Assembly: GCA_964352025.1 (NCBI GenBank)
Contig: CAYGPZ010000007.1
Span: 73,696 to 137,695 of the forward strand
Source of the DNA: Hirschia sp964352025
GTDB taxonomy: Bacteria > Pseudomonadota > Alphaproteobacteria > Caulobacterales > Hyphomonadaceae
DNA length: 64,000 bases
Direction: 5' to 3'
The notes beneath the pieces were generated by a model, which worked only from the letters and a program-made list of their open reading frames with translations, was not told the origin of the DNA and ran no database searches. Positions within the stretch are counted from its first letter, which is position 1. Each line of letters opens with the position of its first letter. Positions 34,308 through 43,433 of the stretch are shown here, in pieces. The position numbers and the translations under genes are program-made.

Positions 34308-35117
34308 ATGGGGCATCCCAAACGGACATATATTGACGGAAAATTTGGTCAAATTCATGTGCGTGTTGCGTCACCAGATAGTGACGCAACTGCCCCGCCT
34401 CTTTATTGCTTACACCAAAGCCCAAAGTCTTCACTTGAGTTTGAAGACTTTATGATTGCTGCCAGTACCGACCGTACAGTCGTTAGTTATGACTATCCCA
34501 AATACGGAAACTCGGACGGTCCTGACAAAGAAGAAGACATTAGCATACGCGCCTATGCTGAAGCTGGTTGGCAAGTTGCCGATGCGCTCGAACATGATGT
34601 TATCGACTTTTTCGGAAATCACACTGGCGGTAAAGTCGCCGTTGAAATGACGCTTATGCGTTCGGCCAGAGTTCATGCTATTGCTATGATTTCTGCGGCT
34701 ATATTCAATGCCGAAGAACGCGCAGCATTTGAAAATATGTTTAGCCCTATTCCATTGGACAAAGAAGGCACGCGCTACAAAACCAGCTGGAAGCGTATCG
34801 CAGAACGGACAGCTGTAGGCCTTACCTTGGAAATGATGGATAGATCATTCTATATGACCCTAATGGCAGGAGAAGCCTATGAATGGGGCCATGCTGCTGC
34901 CTTTGCATATGATGAAGAGTTCAATAAGGGCATTCAGAAAATCACTCAGCGTGTCACTGTGTTAAACCCCAAAGATGATCTCGAGTTTTGTACACCACGT
35001 ATCGGAGCTCTTCTGCAAAATGGCGAAGTTATTGATACGCCACAATGGTCTCATAACTTTCTAGCTAGCGATGCGATAGAGCTCGCCAAACTAGTACGGG
35101 CCAAGCTCGACGCTTAG
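34308..35117 (+). CDS. Alpha/beta hydrolase fold protein with His in the nucleophile elbow
   Basis: 269 residues with an alpha/beta hydrolase layout: YCLHQSPKSSLEFEDFMIAA (oxyanion region), the elbow DFFGNHTGGKVAVEM and a late PQWSHNF that may hold the catalytic His. In the elbow the G-x-S-x-G nucleophile position is His105 (G-N-H-T-G). I believe G-x-H-T-G variants form a recurring subgroup among proteobacterial hydrolases, so this is probably not a decay product. The reaction is unknown. The gene ends inside a terminator stem. Confidence 0.75.
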   Translation: MGHPKRTYIDGKFGQIHVRVASPDSDATAPPLYCLHQSPKSSLEFEDFMIAASTDRTVVSYDYPKYGNSDGPDKEEDISIRAYAEAGWQVADALEHDVIDFFGNHTGGKVAVEMTLMRSARVHAIAMISAAIFNAEERAAFENMFSPIPLDKEGTRYKTSWKRIAERTAVGLTLEMMDRSFYMTLMAGEAYEWGHAAAFAYDEEFNKGIQKITQRVTVLNPKDDLEFCTPRIGALLQNGEVIDTPQWSHNFLASDAIELAKLVRAKLDA

Positions 35118-35128
35118 CCCGTATTTTT
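35095..35128 (+). terminator. Terminator overlapping a stop codon
   Basis: TACGGGC-C-AAGC paired with GCTT-A-GCCCGTA (one mismatch), followed by TTTTT. The TAG stop of the hydrolase gene (35115-35117) lies in the right arm. Confidence 0.75.
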
Positions 35129-35165
35129 CGTATTCCTTAAAATCCGATAGAATTGACCTCCACGA

Positions 35166-36725
35166 CTACTCGGCAGCCGTGGCTTCCTCTGATTCCTTCT
35201 TCTTTTCGGAATCCCCGTGCCCTTCATTGTCGTATTGATACTTACCCAGGAATAATATCGGTAGCGTGGATACAAACAGGATTATCGCAGCAGAAATTAG
35301 CGTGAAGGACCAATCCTTACCCGGTAAAAGACCTAAATCTATGCCTAAGAAGTGAATCCCACGCCCATCAGCAATGTCTGTCATCATTGAAGGACCTAAA
35401 CCTGCCCCTAATGCGAAGAACGCATAAATGGCACCGTAGATTGCCGAATAGCTTTTCATTCCAAAGTATTTTGAAATCATAAAGGCCATAAAGTCATATT
35501 CGACACCGGCACCAAAACCGATCATCAAAATAGCAATCGTCGCAGTATTGGCATCTACTCCCGGCTGAGCAAGCATCCATAGCGCAAACGCTGGAGACGC
35601 TAAGAACGCAAACGCAACACCTGGAGCCCAGAAGCGGTCAATCAGATAGCCACCGATAATACGTCCGCCAAGCACAGCCAATCCGGTAAGCGTCGCTAGC
35701 CCGACAGCCTCGTTCATATCAATTCCATTGTGGACTAATACGCGTTCTATATTTGGAATAATCGCCCCAACAGAATAAGAAATTGGCACAAAACACAACG
35801 CTAACAGCCAGAACCGCCAACTCTTACCGGCCTCCATCAGCGTTAAACCTGTCAAGACAACTTCCTTGCCCTTCTCTATTACCGGCGGTGCCTTTTTAAT
35901 ATCCATCAACAACATCATGCAGACCGGGATCAATATCATCGCACAGAAGACGTAGGCCATCACATATTCCAGCCTAAATCCATTTTCGGCGATTAATGGT
36001 GTGACCTGCCGCAATACAACCCAAATAAGAGCGAGAGTCCCTAAAAATGAGACTCCCAGAATTGGCAACTTAAATTTGGTAATAGAAGCATCTTTTGAAG
36101 ACTCATCATCTATGTCACGTAATCCCAACCAAGCCATAGGCAAAGCGATAGCAAGCGGTAAACACCCGACAAGCACATAGGCTGAACGCCAACCTGAACC
36201 ACCAATAAAGTGGAATGCTTCGTTAGAAACGATGTATTGCGCAAAGAATTTTGCCAATGCACCAAATACGCCTGTGGCAATCAATGCAATGCCCAGTGCA
36301 ATCCCCCGATTCTTCACAAACCAATTGGCAACTGGCCGTGTAAAGGTAATGGGTAAAGTACCCGCTCCCGTAAATGCCAACAGAAGCCATAGAAATATAT
36401 AGAGCGCTTTTGAACCCGTATTCAGTGACAAAGCCATCATGGAGAGGCTAAATGTCACGATGGAAATCAAAGCGACCTTCCGCGCACCAAATTTCTCTGC
36501 CAATATGCCAATTATAGGCGCGGCACAGAATGCACCAAAGGTATAAATCGCCAGTGCATTTAGAACATCACCAACAGTCCAACCCATCGGACCAAATTCT
36601 TGCATCAATGGAGGAATGAACACACCTACCGTGTAAAACGGCAGTGGAGATAGCCCCAATCCTACACCAACTGCTGCTGCAGTCAGGACTGGCCATCCCT
36701 CTTTGAATTCATTTTTACTAGACAA
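35166..36725 (-). CDS. MFS transporter (OFA/oxalate-formate antiporter-like)
   Basis: 519 residues with about 12 membrane spans. N-terminal PFYTVGVFIPPLMQEFGPMGWTVGDVLNALAIYTFGAFCAAPIIGILAEKFGARKVALIS includes the MFS loop motif (GILAEKFGARKV). The second half has GRIIGGYLIDRFWAPG. A charged C-terminal tail (EKKKESEEATAAE) follows. Related carriers exchange carboxylates. It is divergent from the flavin amine oxidase gene with a regulon site in the gap, so it probably moves a pathway acid across the inner membrane. Confidence 0.87.
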   Translation of the reverse strand: MSSKNEFKEGWPVLTAAAVGVGLGLSPLPFYTVGVFIPPLMQEFGPMGWTVGDVLNALAIYTFGAFCAAPIIGILAEKFGARKVALISIVTFSLSMMALSLNTGSKALYIFLWLLLAFTGAGTLPITFTRPVANWFVKNRGIALGIALIATGVFGALAKFFAQYIVSNEAFHFIGGSGWRSAYVLVGCLPLAIALPMAWLGLRDIDDESSKDASITKFKLPILGVSFLGTLALIWVVLRQVTPLIAENGFRLEYVMAYVFCAMILIPVCMMLLMDIKKAPPVIEKGKEVVLTGLTLMEAGKSWRFWLLALCFVPISYSVGAIIPNIERVLVHNGIDMNEAVGLATLTGLAVLGGRIIGGYLIDRFWAPGVAFAFLASPAFALWMLAQPGVDANTATIAILMIGFGAGVEYDFMAFMISKYFGMKSYSAIYGAIYAFFALGAGLGPSMMTDIADGRGIHFLGIDLGLLPGKDWSFTLISAAIILFVSTLPILFLGKYQYDNEGHGDSEKKKESEEATAAE

Positions 36726-36777
36726 TACAACCTCCCGTACGCACGAATGCCCTTGTCGAACATCCTTATTTAGGCTC

Positions 36778-36793
36778 TAATGGTATATCATTT
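36778..36793. promoter_or_regulatory. Regulon operator TAATGGTATATCATTT
   Basis: A site in the gap between the MFS gene (minus) and the amine oxidase gene (plus). It contains an in-frame ATG (36780) which would translate the operator as MVYHF; that start is thought spurious. Confidence 0.65.
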
Positions 36794-36824
36794 CAACAGT
36801 ATGTCGAGTGAGGTCAAGCAACAC

Positions 36825-38210
36825 ATGTGGTCAAGACGCAATATTTTGTTAGCTAGCGGCGCAATTGCCTCAATTTCATGCGCCCCTGCTGTAAAAAAAA
36901 CACTAGATGCTGATGTTATCATTTTAGGAGCCGGTCTGTCAGGATTAAACGCTGCACGCCTTCTGGCAAGTGAAGGAGCAAAAGTAATTGTTCTTGATGC
37001 TAGCCAGCGGATCGGCGGCCGCATGTATACTCTCGATGACGTAGCTGGGCGACCGGAAGCTGGCGGCCAACAAATTGGGCAAAGCTATGCGCGTATCCGT
37101 TCAACTGCTGAAGACCTTGGACTTAATATTGTGCAAACGGCGACGAATGGTTCTCGAGGCAAAACCATGGTTCTGGACGGACAAATGTTTGACGCAGCTG
37201 AATGGGCATCATCTCCCCTAAATACCTTTCCAGAAGAATTTAAAAAAGCGACCCCTGACACCGCTCTGTTTTTTGCTGCGATGAAATCCAATCCATTGGA
37301 AGACGATTACGCCTGGAGAGAATTAGCTGCAGAAAATGATCTTTCTGCAAAAGATTTTCTCAAATCATCCGGGTTTGATGATGAAAATATTCGATTGATC
37401 GACATTGCACTAAATGCAAATTCCGTTGACTCATACGCAATGTTGAACGTCTGGCGTAGCCTTTTGATTTTCAGCGGAGACTCATTTGGTGGGGAGGTTG
37501 AAGGCGGCGCTCAACGTCTACCCGAAGCAATGGCAGCTAGTCTTGAAGAAAATTCGGTTCGTCTGAATACACAGGTCGAAGGAATTGATGTCGATAACAC
37601 AGGCGTAGATGTTCACACGACCCAAGGGCTATTTCGCGCATCGTTTGTTATATCAGCGCTTCCCCTTCCGGCGATGCAACATATCAAAATCAATGCGCCT
37701 TTGAGTTCAGCAAAAAAAGACGCGATTTCCAACATTCCATATACTCAAATTCAGCAAGTCCATCTGACTGTTGAAAACAACTTTTGGGAAGTAGATGGAC
37801 TACCAATCCAGATGTGGACTGACACGCCAATTGAACGCGTATTTCCAGTTCAGAACGCAGACGGAGAAACCGTATCTCTAACGTGCTGGATCAATGGTAC
37901 AGGTACTCGCCCTAATGCGAGCGATGAAGAATGGATGCAACTTGCTGAAAAAACGATGATGGATTTACGAGGCGCCAAAACGCGAGCATCCAAAGTTATA
38001 AGATGGGATTCCAATCAGCCCCTATCTGGAGGCGCATATATGCATTGGGCACCTGGGCAGGCAGCCAAGCTTGCAACGACAATGGCAAAACCTGCTGGGC
38101 GATTACACTTTGCAGGTGAGCATCTATCTCACCTGCATACAGGAATGGAAGGCGCGATGGAATCCGGAGAACGCGCCGCCTTTGAAATTATTGATAAGAT
38201 ATCAAATTAA
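36825..38210 (+). CDS. Flavin amine oxidase family protein, probably Tat-exported
   Basis: About 461 residues. The chosen start gives MWSRRNILLASGAIASISCAPAV, a twin-arginine signal (SRRNIL), so folded export with FAD is likely. Then DADVIILGAGLSGLNAARLLASEGAKVIVLDASQRIGGRM (FAD binding), EAGGQQIG, and the C-terminal GRLHFAGEHLSHLHTGMEGAMESGERAA. The family oxidises amines or related C-N/C-C bonds. GAGG lies 11 bases before ATG 36825; ATG 36801 is the alternative, and 36780 lies within the operator. Confidence 0.83.
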   Translation: MWSRRNILLASGAIASISCAPAVKKTLDADVIILGAGLSGLNAARLLASEGAKVIVLDASQRIGGRMYTLDDVAGRPEAGGQQIGQSYARIRSTAEDLGLNIVQTATNGSRGKTMVLDGQMFDAAEWASSPLNTFPEEFKKATPDTALFFAAMKSNPLEDDYAWRELAAENDLSAKDFLKSSGFDDENIRLIDIALNANSVDSYAMLNVWRSLLIFSGDSFGGEVEGGAQRLPEAMAASLEENSVRLNTQVEGIDVDNTGVDVHTTQGLFRASFVISALPLPAMQHIKINAPLSSAKKDAISNIPYTQIQQVHLTVENNFWEVDGLPIQMWTDTPIERVFPVQNADGETVSLTCWINGTGTRPNASDEEWMQLAEKTMMDLRGAKTRASKVIRWDSNQPLSGGAYMHWAPGQAAKLATTMAKPAGRLHFAGEHLSHLHTGMEGAMESGERAAFEIIDKISN

Positions 38211-39253
38211 GCTTGGCATTGAATTGCTTCAAAACCTAACAGCTCAACATTGGGGGCAATGTAATCCGGTTTAATCGGTTCATCGCGCCCAAGGTCTGTT
38301 GAGAGATATTTCTTATTATCATCAGCAAATACAGTCGCGACCGTCGCATTAGCTCCAAGTCTATCCTGAGTCATAAGTGCGCCAATAAGGTTTGCCCCAG
38401 ACGAAATTCCGACTGCTAAACCAAGTTCCGCGGCCAATTTCTGAGCCATGATTATACTGTCGCCATCGCTAACCGCTACGACATCATCAACTTTATCCAA
38501 TTCGACAATAGCAGGGATGAATTCATCAGAAATCCCCTGAATACGGTGAGCACCAACTTTATACCCAGTCGTCAGAGTCGGGGATTCGGATGGTTCAAGC
38601 GGATGAATGGAAACATTTGGGTTCACGGCGCGAAGTGCTCGACCAACGCCCATAATTGTTCCACCTGTTCCTACACCAGCTACAAATCCATCTGGTACTT
38701 TTCCGATAGATTTTAACTGCTGAAGAATTTCACGACCTGTTTCAATTTCGTGGGCACCGCAATTATCTTTATTGCTAAACTGACATGGTAGAAACACATC
38801 TCCACGCTCTTTAGCCAACTTTTCTGTGGCTGCAATTGAACCTAAAAATCCACCCTCTTCTTTACTCACAAGATGAAGTTCTGCTCCGATTGATCGTAGC
38901 AGTGATTTACGCTCTGAGCTCATCCAATCTGGCATATAGATACAAACTTTGTGGCCCAAAGCGCGCCCAAGTGCTGCTACCGCGATCCCAGCATTTCCAC
39001 TCGTTGCTTCAGCAATCATATCACCCGGCTTCAATGCACCAGATTCACTTGCACAACGTAAAATATTGTAGGCCATACGATCTTTAATAGATCCAGTTAA
39101 GCTGTAATGCTCTGCCTTTGCATAAACGACTCTTCTACTACCCTTCCAAATTAAGTGGATAGCAAGCAGAGGTGTTCTTCCGATCAGGTTAGATAAACTA
39201 TTAAACCGATCGGTTACAGATAAAGTTTCATCACAAAATGTAGTATGCGCCAT
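38207..39253 (-). CDS. PLP-dependent cysteine synthase/cystathionine beta-synthase family enzyme
   Basis: About 348 residues of fold type II: NLIGRTPLLAI, AKAEHYSLTGSIKDRMAYNIL (PLP-binding Lys in SIKDR), EATSGNAGIAVAALG, GVGTGGTIMGVGRAL and SSGANLIGAL. It catalyses beta-replacement or beta-elimination on an activated serine/cysteine; biosynthetic CysK is possible but the context is catabolic. ATG 39253 is chosen because AGGAGA precedes it. It is divergent from an Lrp-type regulator, which probably controls it. Its end overlaps the amine oxidase stop by 4 bases. Confidence 0.85.
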   Translation of the reverse strand: MAHTTFCDETLSVTDRFNSLSNLIGRTPLLAIHLIWKGSRRVVYAKAEHYSLTGSIKDRMAYNILRCASESGALKPGDMIAEATSGNAGIAVAALGRALGHKVCIYMPDWMSSERKSLLRSIGAELHLVSKEEGGFLGSIAATEKLAKERGDVFLPCQFSNKDNCGAHEIETGREILQQLKSIGKVPDGFVAGVGTGGTIMGVGRALRAVNPNVSIHPLEPSESPTLTTGYKVGAHRIQGISDEFIPAIVELDKVDDVVAVSDGDSIIMAQKLAAELGLAVGISSGANLIGALMTQDRLGANATVATVFADDNKKYLSTDLGRDEPIKPDYIAPNVELLGFEAIQCQA

Positions 39254-39312
39254 AGAATTTTCTCCTATGGCTAGTCTGCTTGGGTAAACATCAAATTGCA
39301 TTGCAGAAATAT

Positions 39313-39328
39313 AAATGATATAACTTTA
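39313..39328. promoter_or_regulatory. Degenerate regulon operator AAATGATATAACTTTA
   Basis: The left half matches the consensus exactly; the right half has changes. It lies in the divergent gap between the PLP enzyme and the Lrp regulator genes. It may be a weak site. Confidence 0.4.
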
Positions 39329-39366
39329 TATTGAGGATTATTTTCGATAATAGGGATATTTATGAT

Positions 39367-39819
39367 ATGATTGACGCTACAGATCGACAAATACTGAGAA
39401 TATTACAAAATGATGCAACACATTCTTTGGAAACAATTGCATCCAAAGTGAATGTGTCGGTGAACACATGTTGGCGTCGCGTAAAACATTTAGAAGAAAC
39501 AGGTGTTATCGTCGGCCGAGTCGCCATTTTAAACCCAGAAGCAGTTCAGCTCAGCCAAACAGTCATCGTGTCTATCCGTACAAATAATCACTCCGCGTCT
39601 TGGTTAGATGAATTCACAAAGAAAACGAAAAACCTGCCCGAAGTCGTTGAATTCTATCGAATGGCAGGTGACGTCGATTATCTTCTTAAGATCGTTGTAA
39701 ACACAGTTGCGGACTATGACCGTGTCTACAAAGTTCTGATCTCCGACATGGAAATCGCAGACGTTAGCGCGACTTTTGCTATGGAATGCATTAAGAACAC
39801 CACCGTCTTACCAGTGTAA
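39367..39819 (+). CDS. Lrp/AsnC family regulator
   Basis: About 150 residues: helix-turn-helix IDATDRQILRILQNDATHSLETIASKVNVSVNTCWRRVKHLEETGVIVGRVAIL, then an AsnC-type effector domain with FYRMAGDVDYLLKIVVNTVADYDRVYKVLI. ATG 39367 is chosen as the normal family start; upstream extension to 39331 lacks a ribosome site. It is divergent from the PLP enzyme gene, the common layout for a local amino-acid-responsive regulator. It is the third regulator of the island. Confidence 0.92.
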   Translation: MIDATDRQILRILQNDATHSLETIASKVNVSVNTCWRRVKHLEETGVIVGRVAILNPEAVQLSQTVIVSIRTNNHSASWLDEFTKKTKNLPEVVEFYRMAGDVDYLLKIVVNTVADYDRVYKVLISDMEIADVSATFAMECIKNTTVLPV

Positions 39820-39828
39820 TTCAGCTTT

Positions 39829-40743
39829 CTAGTCTTCCTTCGTGCAGCTAACCTGAATCCATCGTAAATTGATCCCGACCCGATCCGAGCCGCCTTCGGT
39901 CCAGGCGTAGGAAACAGCGCGATCATCATCGCCTTCCATCACATATAGCGTAAGAGACGGACGATTGGTTCCATATGTCCAGTCGACATCTCTCAGTTTA
40001 AGTTTAACCTTGTGAGCTGGCTCTTCATCGGTTTCCAAAACGGCGACACCGCCCTGATCATGAATTTTCACGCCGCGCTTAAAGTACCAGTCATCTACGC
40101 CGTTACCGCTATCTCCATGTTTAGCTCCACGCAGTATGGCAGCCCAACATTCGAACGGCCTTGCTTTACGAAAACGCGTTTCAACAGGCGCATCGTCATT
40201 TGCACTCGTGACCCAAAATTCAGTCGAGGATAGTGTCGTAGAAATGGGCACTGAGTTAACTTCGTTTGTTTGACCAAAATACGAAGCACAATCTTTTCCA
40301 GTACCAACTCCTGAAAATTGGCCTCCATTGCGTGACCATTCGATCAAACAACCGACATCATCAGTATTGGAAATAGAGTGGGCAATAGTTTGATTTTCAG
40401 TATTTATTTCAAGTGAGTGATTAAGTTGACCAAACTCGCCTGAATTTTCCCAGTTGTTTGATTCAAATGCGTAATTTTTCTCGTCAGCCTCACTGTGTAC
40501 TAGCGCAGTAAATTCAATATGCGCTCTTGGAGCTAAAGTCGCAGGATCAACACCTGCGTCACTCGCGAAAAACCTGTGACGTTCATTATCCCAACGTCCT
40601 TCTAGAAGACTTGAAAATTCAGCAAAATCCTTCTTCAACCAGCCAGGAGCTTCTTTCGTCGTTTCGGTTTCGTCTGCCATTATTGGCGCAGACGCACATG
40701 CAGATGCCAATAATCCAACTAACGCTAATCGTCTAAATGTCAT
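39829..40743 (-). CDS. CpcT/CpeT-like exported protein
   Basis: 304 residues with an N-terminal signal (MTFRRLALVGLLASACASAPIMADE; weak lipobox). FSSLLEGRWDNERHRFFASD recalls the opening of CpcT/CpeT proteins, which in cyanobacteria attach bilin to phycobiliprotein. No phycobiliprotein is expected here, so a related lipocalin-like beta-barrel binding another ligand is more likely. AGGGGTG precedes the ATG. It follows the first TonB receptor in the same direction, past a hairpin. The family assignment is moderate. Confidence 0.5.
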   Translation of the reverse strand: MTFRRLALVGLLASACASAPIMADETETTKEAPGWLKKDFAEFSSLLEGRWDNERHRFFASDAGVDPATLAPRAHIEFTALVHSEADEKNYAFESNNWENSGEFGQLNHSLEINTENQTIAHSISNTDDVGCLIEWSRNGGQFSGVGTGKDCASYFGQTNEVNSVPISTTLSSTEFWVTSANDDAPVETRFRKARPFECWAAILRGAKHGDSGNGVDDWYFKRGVKIHDQGGVAVLETDEEPAHKVKLKLRDVDWTYGTNRPSLTLYVMEGDDDRAVSYAWTEGGSDRVGINLRWIQVSCTKED

Positions 40744-40763
40744 ATTTTCACCCCTAAAACGCA

Positions 40764-40792
40764 GAAGAGACGAACCTGAAGTTCGTCTCTTC
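40764..40792 (-). terminator. Hairpin terminator between receptor and next gene
   Basis: A perfect 12-base stem GAAGAGACGAAC/GTTCGTCTCTTC with loop CTGAA, in the gap between the CpcT-like gene start (40743) and the receptor stop (40812), both minus strand. Only a short T-rich tail (GCGTTTT) follows, so it may attenuate instead of fully stopping transcription. Confidence 0.65.
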
Positions 40793-40811
40793 CAATTTAG
40801 ATATAAAGTTT

Positions 40812-43127
40812 CTAGAACTTCTTCTTCAAAGTCACACCAACTTGGCGACCTCTTGGCATGAACACAACGTGTGATCTTGCAAAGAAACGGAAGTTACCTG
40901 GATCTACATAACGGAAGATATTATTCGCAGTATCATCATCCAGAAGGTTACGTCCCCAGACAACCAACTCAGTGCCACTCTCATCGTGACCAAGAGTATA
41001 ACGAGCGTTCAATTTAAAACGATCGCCAGTTTCTTGTAGGTTGTGGATCTGAGCATATCTAGACGAAGAATAAATACCATCCATGCGAATTGTACTATCC
41101 CATCCGCCTATGGCACCAAAATTCACAGTAGCATTTACGTTACCTGAATTCTTAGATACGCGAGGCACTTTACGACCAGCTAGGTCACCACCGCCAGGAA
41201 GAATCCCTGCATCTGTTTCATCAGTACCAACTTGAATTTCACTATCCGCTGTCGCCCATGCCGCTCCAACAGTAAAGTAATCTGAAAGTTGGAAAGTCGT
41301 ATCAAGTTCAAACCCGTTAATCTGAGTTTCACCAACGTTTAGAACGACTGTTTCTTGTGTCTGCTGAGGCGTACCTTCGTTGAAGATAACAACTTGGCTT
41401 AGTTGCTGATCAGTCAAATCAGTGCGGAATACTGCAGCTGTTAAGTTACCACGACCATCAGCAAACTCAGTTTTATAACCAATTTCATACTGAGTTGCTA
41501 ACTCTTCATCAAACTCAAGGAATGATGCTTCATTAGGATCGTTTGGATCAACAGCAGAGTTAAACCCACCTGCTTTGTTACCAGTAGACAAACTACCATA
41601 AAGCAATCCACCGTGTGGCAATGTATAGTCAGCAGTCACACGATATGTGAAGCCGTCTTCAGTTTTAGACAATGTGTCTCCAACGGAATTACCACCCGCA
41701 ACCAATGTTGTGTCACGTTCGCTCTCATACACACGCCCCTCAACACCAATTGAAAATGCGTCTGTTGGCGAAAATTCAATAGAACCGAAGATAGATTTTT
41801 CGTTTAGCTTGTCAGTTCCACCAAATCCGAGCCCTGCTTCTAAGATATCTCTATCCATGTTGGTGGACTCTTCATCATAATAGAAAACGCCACCGAGCCA
41901 CTCGATTTTATCTCCGAGCGATCCGTTTAAACGTACCTCGTGAGAAATATATTCAATATTAGTTCTGTCATCGGTTACCCAAGCAGAATAGAATGAACCA
42001 AATGAATTCCCGACAAGAACAGGAGAGTAAGATTGGTTCAAAACAGAGTGGTTAGATTCTTTGGTATAACCACCTTGGTACAAAACAGTAATATCATCAG
42101 TAATATCATAACTCATGTCACCCCAGAAACGAGTCGTTTCCCGGTCTGAACCAGCCCTTAAATCCCATGCTGCCAAGGCTGGACCACTGCCCAATGTAGG
42201 ATTGAGTAAATCACCTTGATTTGCTGCTGTCGCAATGTTCAATTCACTTGGAGTTGATGCTTCGCCACAGAAGTAGGAACGTAGAACGTCAGGACAAGCG
42301 GTTGCGTTATTATTGAACGTTGAGTCGAAAAGGTGTCCTGCAAATTGACCATCTTGGTCATTTGAATAGTAACCACGAATATTTGCTTCAAATTTCGCGC
42401 TACCTTCTGGAACAATATTCAATGCACCGTAAACAGCTGTTGTATTTTCTTCACCAACATCGCGTGCGCCACGTGTGTTGTCATTGATATTATCGTATTC
42501 ACCACCGTAAGTGTAATAGCGACCACCAACCAAGGCATTTACACCAGGTAGAATTGGTCCGGATACATTACCGCCAATTTCTACTTGATCGTGCTGTGCA
42601 AATGTTCCAGAGAAATTACCTTCAAATTCATCTGTTGGCTTCTTAGAGTGGTAGTTAATCACACCACCATATGTAGAACGTCCGTATAGAGCACCTTGAG
42701 GTCCTTTAAGAACCTCTACACGATCAATGTTGTCTAGAATGTTAGAAACCAAGCCAGAACGAACAAATACACCATCGATGTAAAGCCCAACTGGCTGCGC
42801 TGTATTTGATTGAATGTTAGCAACACCCCGAATTGTCGGACGCTCACCTTCACGTCCTAGGTCACCTTCAATTTGCAAACCCGGTGTCATGTCAGCAATG
42901 TCTTTGGCGCTAACGGCACCAACAGCAGCCAACATTTCAGCATTAAACGCAGACACAGAAATAGGCGCTTCAAGAAGTGTTTCTTCTTTTTTACGTCCGG
43001 TTACAACAATTGTAGACTGAATTGATTTGCTTTCTACTGCTGCCTCTTCAGCTTCCTGCGCAAATACAGGCGCTGCGTTTGACATCACTGCAAAAGCAGC
43101 CGTGCTCAACAATATATTCTTTCTCAT
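40812..43127 (-). CDS. TonB-dependent receptor
   Basis: 771 residues. Signal peptide MRKNILLSTAAFAVMSNAAPVFAQ, plug domain beginning IVVTGRKKEETLLEAPISVSAF and including GVFVRSGLVSNILDNIDRVEVLKGPQGALYGRSTYGGVINYHSKKP, then a 22-strand-type barrel ending in VGVTLKKKF (terminal Phe). It should import a large or scarce substrate through the outer membrane using TonB energy. Signal and leader are nearly identical to those of the receptor at 43434-45908, but the barrels differ. GGAGGACAAGGG precedes the ATG. Confidence 0.95.
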   Translation of the reverse strand: MRKNILLSTAAFAVMSNAAPVFAQEAEEAAVESKSIQSTIVVTGRKKEETLLEAPISVSAFNAEMLAAVGAVSAKDIADMTPGLQIEGDLGREGERPTIRGVANIQSNTAQPVGLYIDGVFVRSGLVSNILDNIDRVEVLKGPQGALYGRSTYGGVINYHSKKPTDEFEGNFSGTFAQHDQVEIGGNVSGPILPGVNALVGGRYYTYGGEYDNINDNTRGARDVGEENTTAVYGALNIVPEGSAKFEANIRGYYSNDQDGQFAGHLFDSTFNNNATACPDVLRSYFCGEASTPSELNIATAANQGDLLNPTLGSGPALAAWDLRAGSDRETTRFWGDMSYDITDDITVLYQGGYTKESNHSVLNQSYSPVLVGNSFGSFYSAWVTDDRTNIEYISHEVRLNGSLGDKIEWLGGVFYYDEESTNMDRDILEAGLGFGGTDKLNEKSIFGSIEFSPTDAFSIGVEGRVYESERDTTLVAGGNSVGDTLSKTEDGFTYRVTADYTLPHGGLLYGSLSTGNKAGGFNSAVDPNDPNEASFLEFDEELATQYEIGYKTEFADGRGNLTAAVFRTDLTDQQLSQVVIFNEGTPQQTQETVVLNVGETQINGFELDTTFQLSDYFTVGAAWATADSEIQVGTDETDAGILPGGGDLAGRKVPRVSKNSGNVNATVNFGAIGGWDSTIRMDGIYSSSRYAQIHNLQETGDRFKLNARYTLGHDESGTELVVWGRNLLDDDTANNIFRYVDPGNFRFFARSHVVFMPRGRQVGVTLKKKF

Positions 43128-43244
43128 CCCTTGTCCTCCTTCGGGCTAAACGGAGTTCGCTCATGAAACAAGCTAACTCCCCGTTATTCCGTATTTCGCC
43201 TGTCGTCTGAGTTGCTTGAATAGGCAGCAAACCGCGAGCAGATC

Positions 43245-43260
43245 ATTTGATATATCATTT
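43245..43260. promoter_or_regulatory. Regulon operator ATTTGATATATCATTT
   Basis: Read on the minus strand it is AAATGATATATCAAAT. It lies about 118 bases upstream of the first receptor gene, at the far end of the duplicated leader. Confidence 0.75.
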
Positions 43261-43330
43261 ATATTGACGAAAGTTATCTGGATTTGCAAGCCCCCTTCTA
43301 ACAGGCCAACACATCACATATGCAGATATA

Positions 43331-43364
43331 AAAAAGGGAGGTAAGTTCGAAAACTTACCTCCCC
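43331..43364 (-). terminator. Rho-independent terminator after second receptor
   Basis: A perfect 12-base stem GGGAGGTAAGTT/AACTTACCTCCC with a CGAA loop; on the minus strand it is followed by TTTTT. A second hairpin (TTCTAAGCT/AGCTTAGAA, 43384-43407) lies between it and the receptor stop. Confidence 0.88.
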
Positions 43365-43433
43365 TTCAATTACTCTACTTCTATTCTAAGCTAAAAAGAG
43401 CTTAGAAAATTCAGCTGTTTCTAGACAGACCGA

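Noticed and set aside
36780..36824. Longer start for the amine oxidase giving MVYHF
   Set aside because: The codons are the operator itself and no ribosome site precedes them; starts at 36801 or 36825 fit better.
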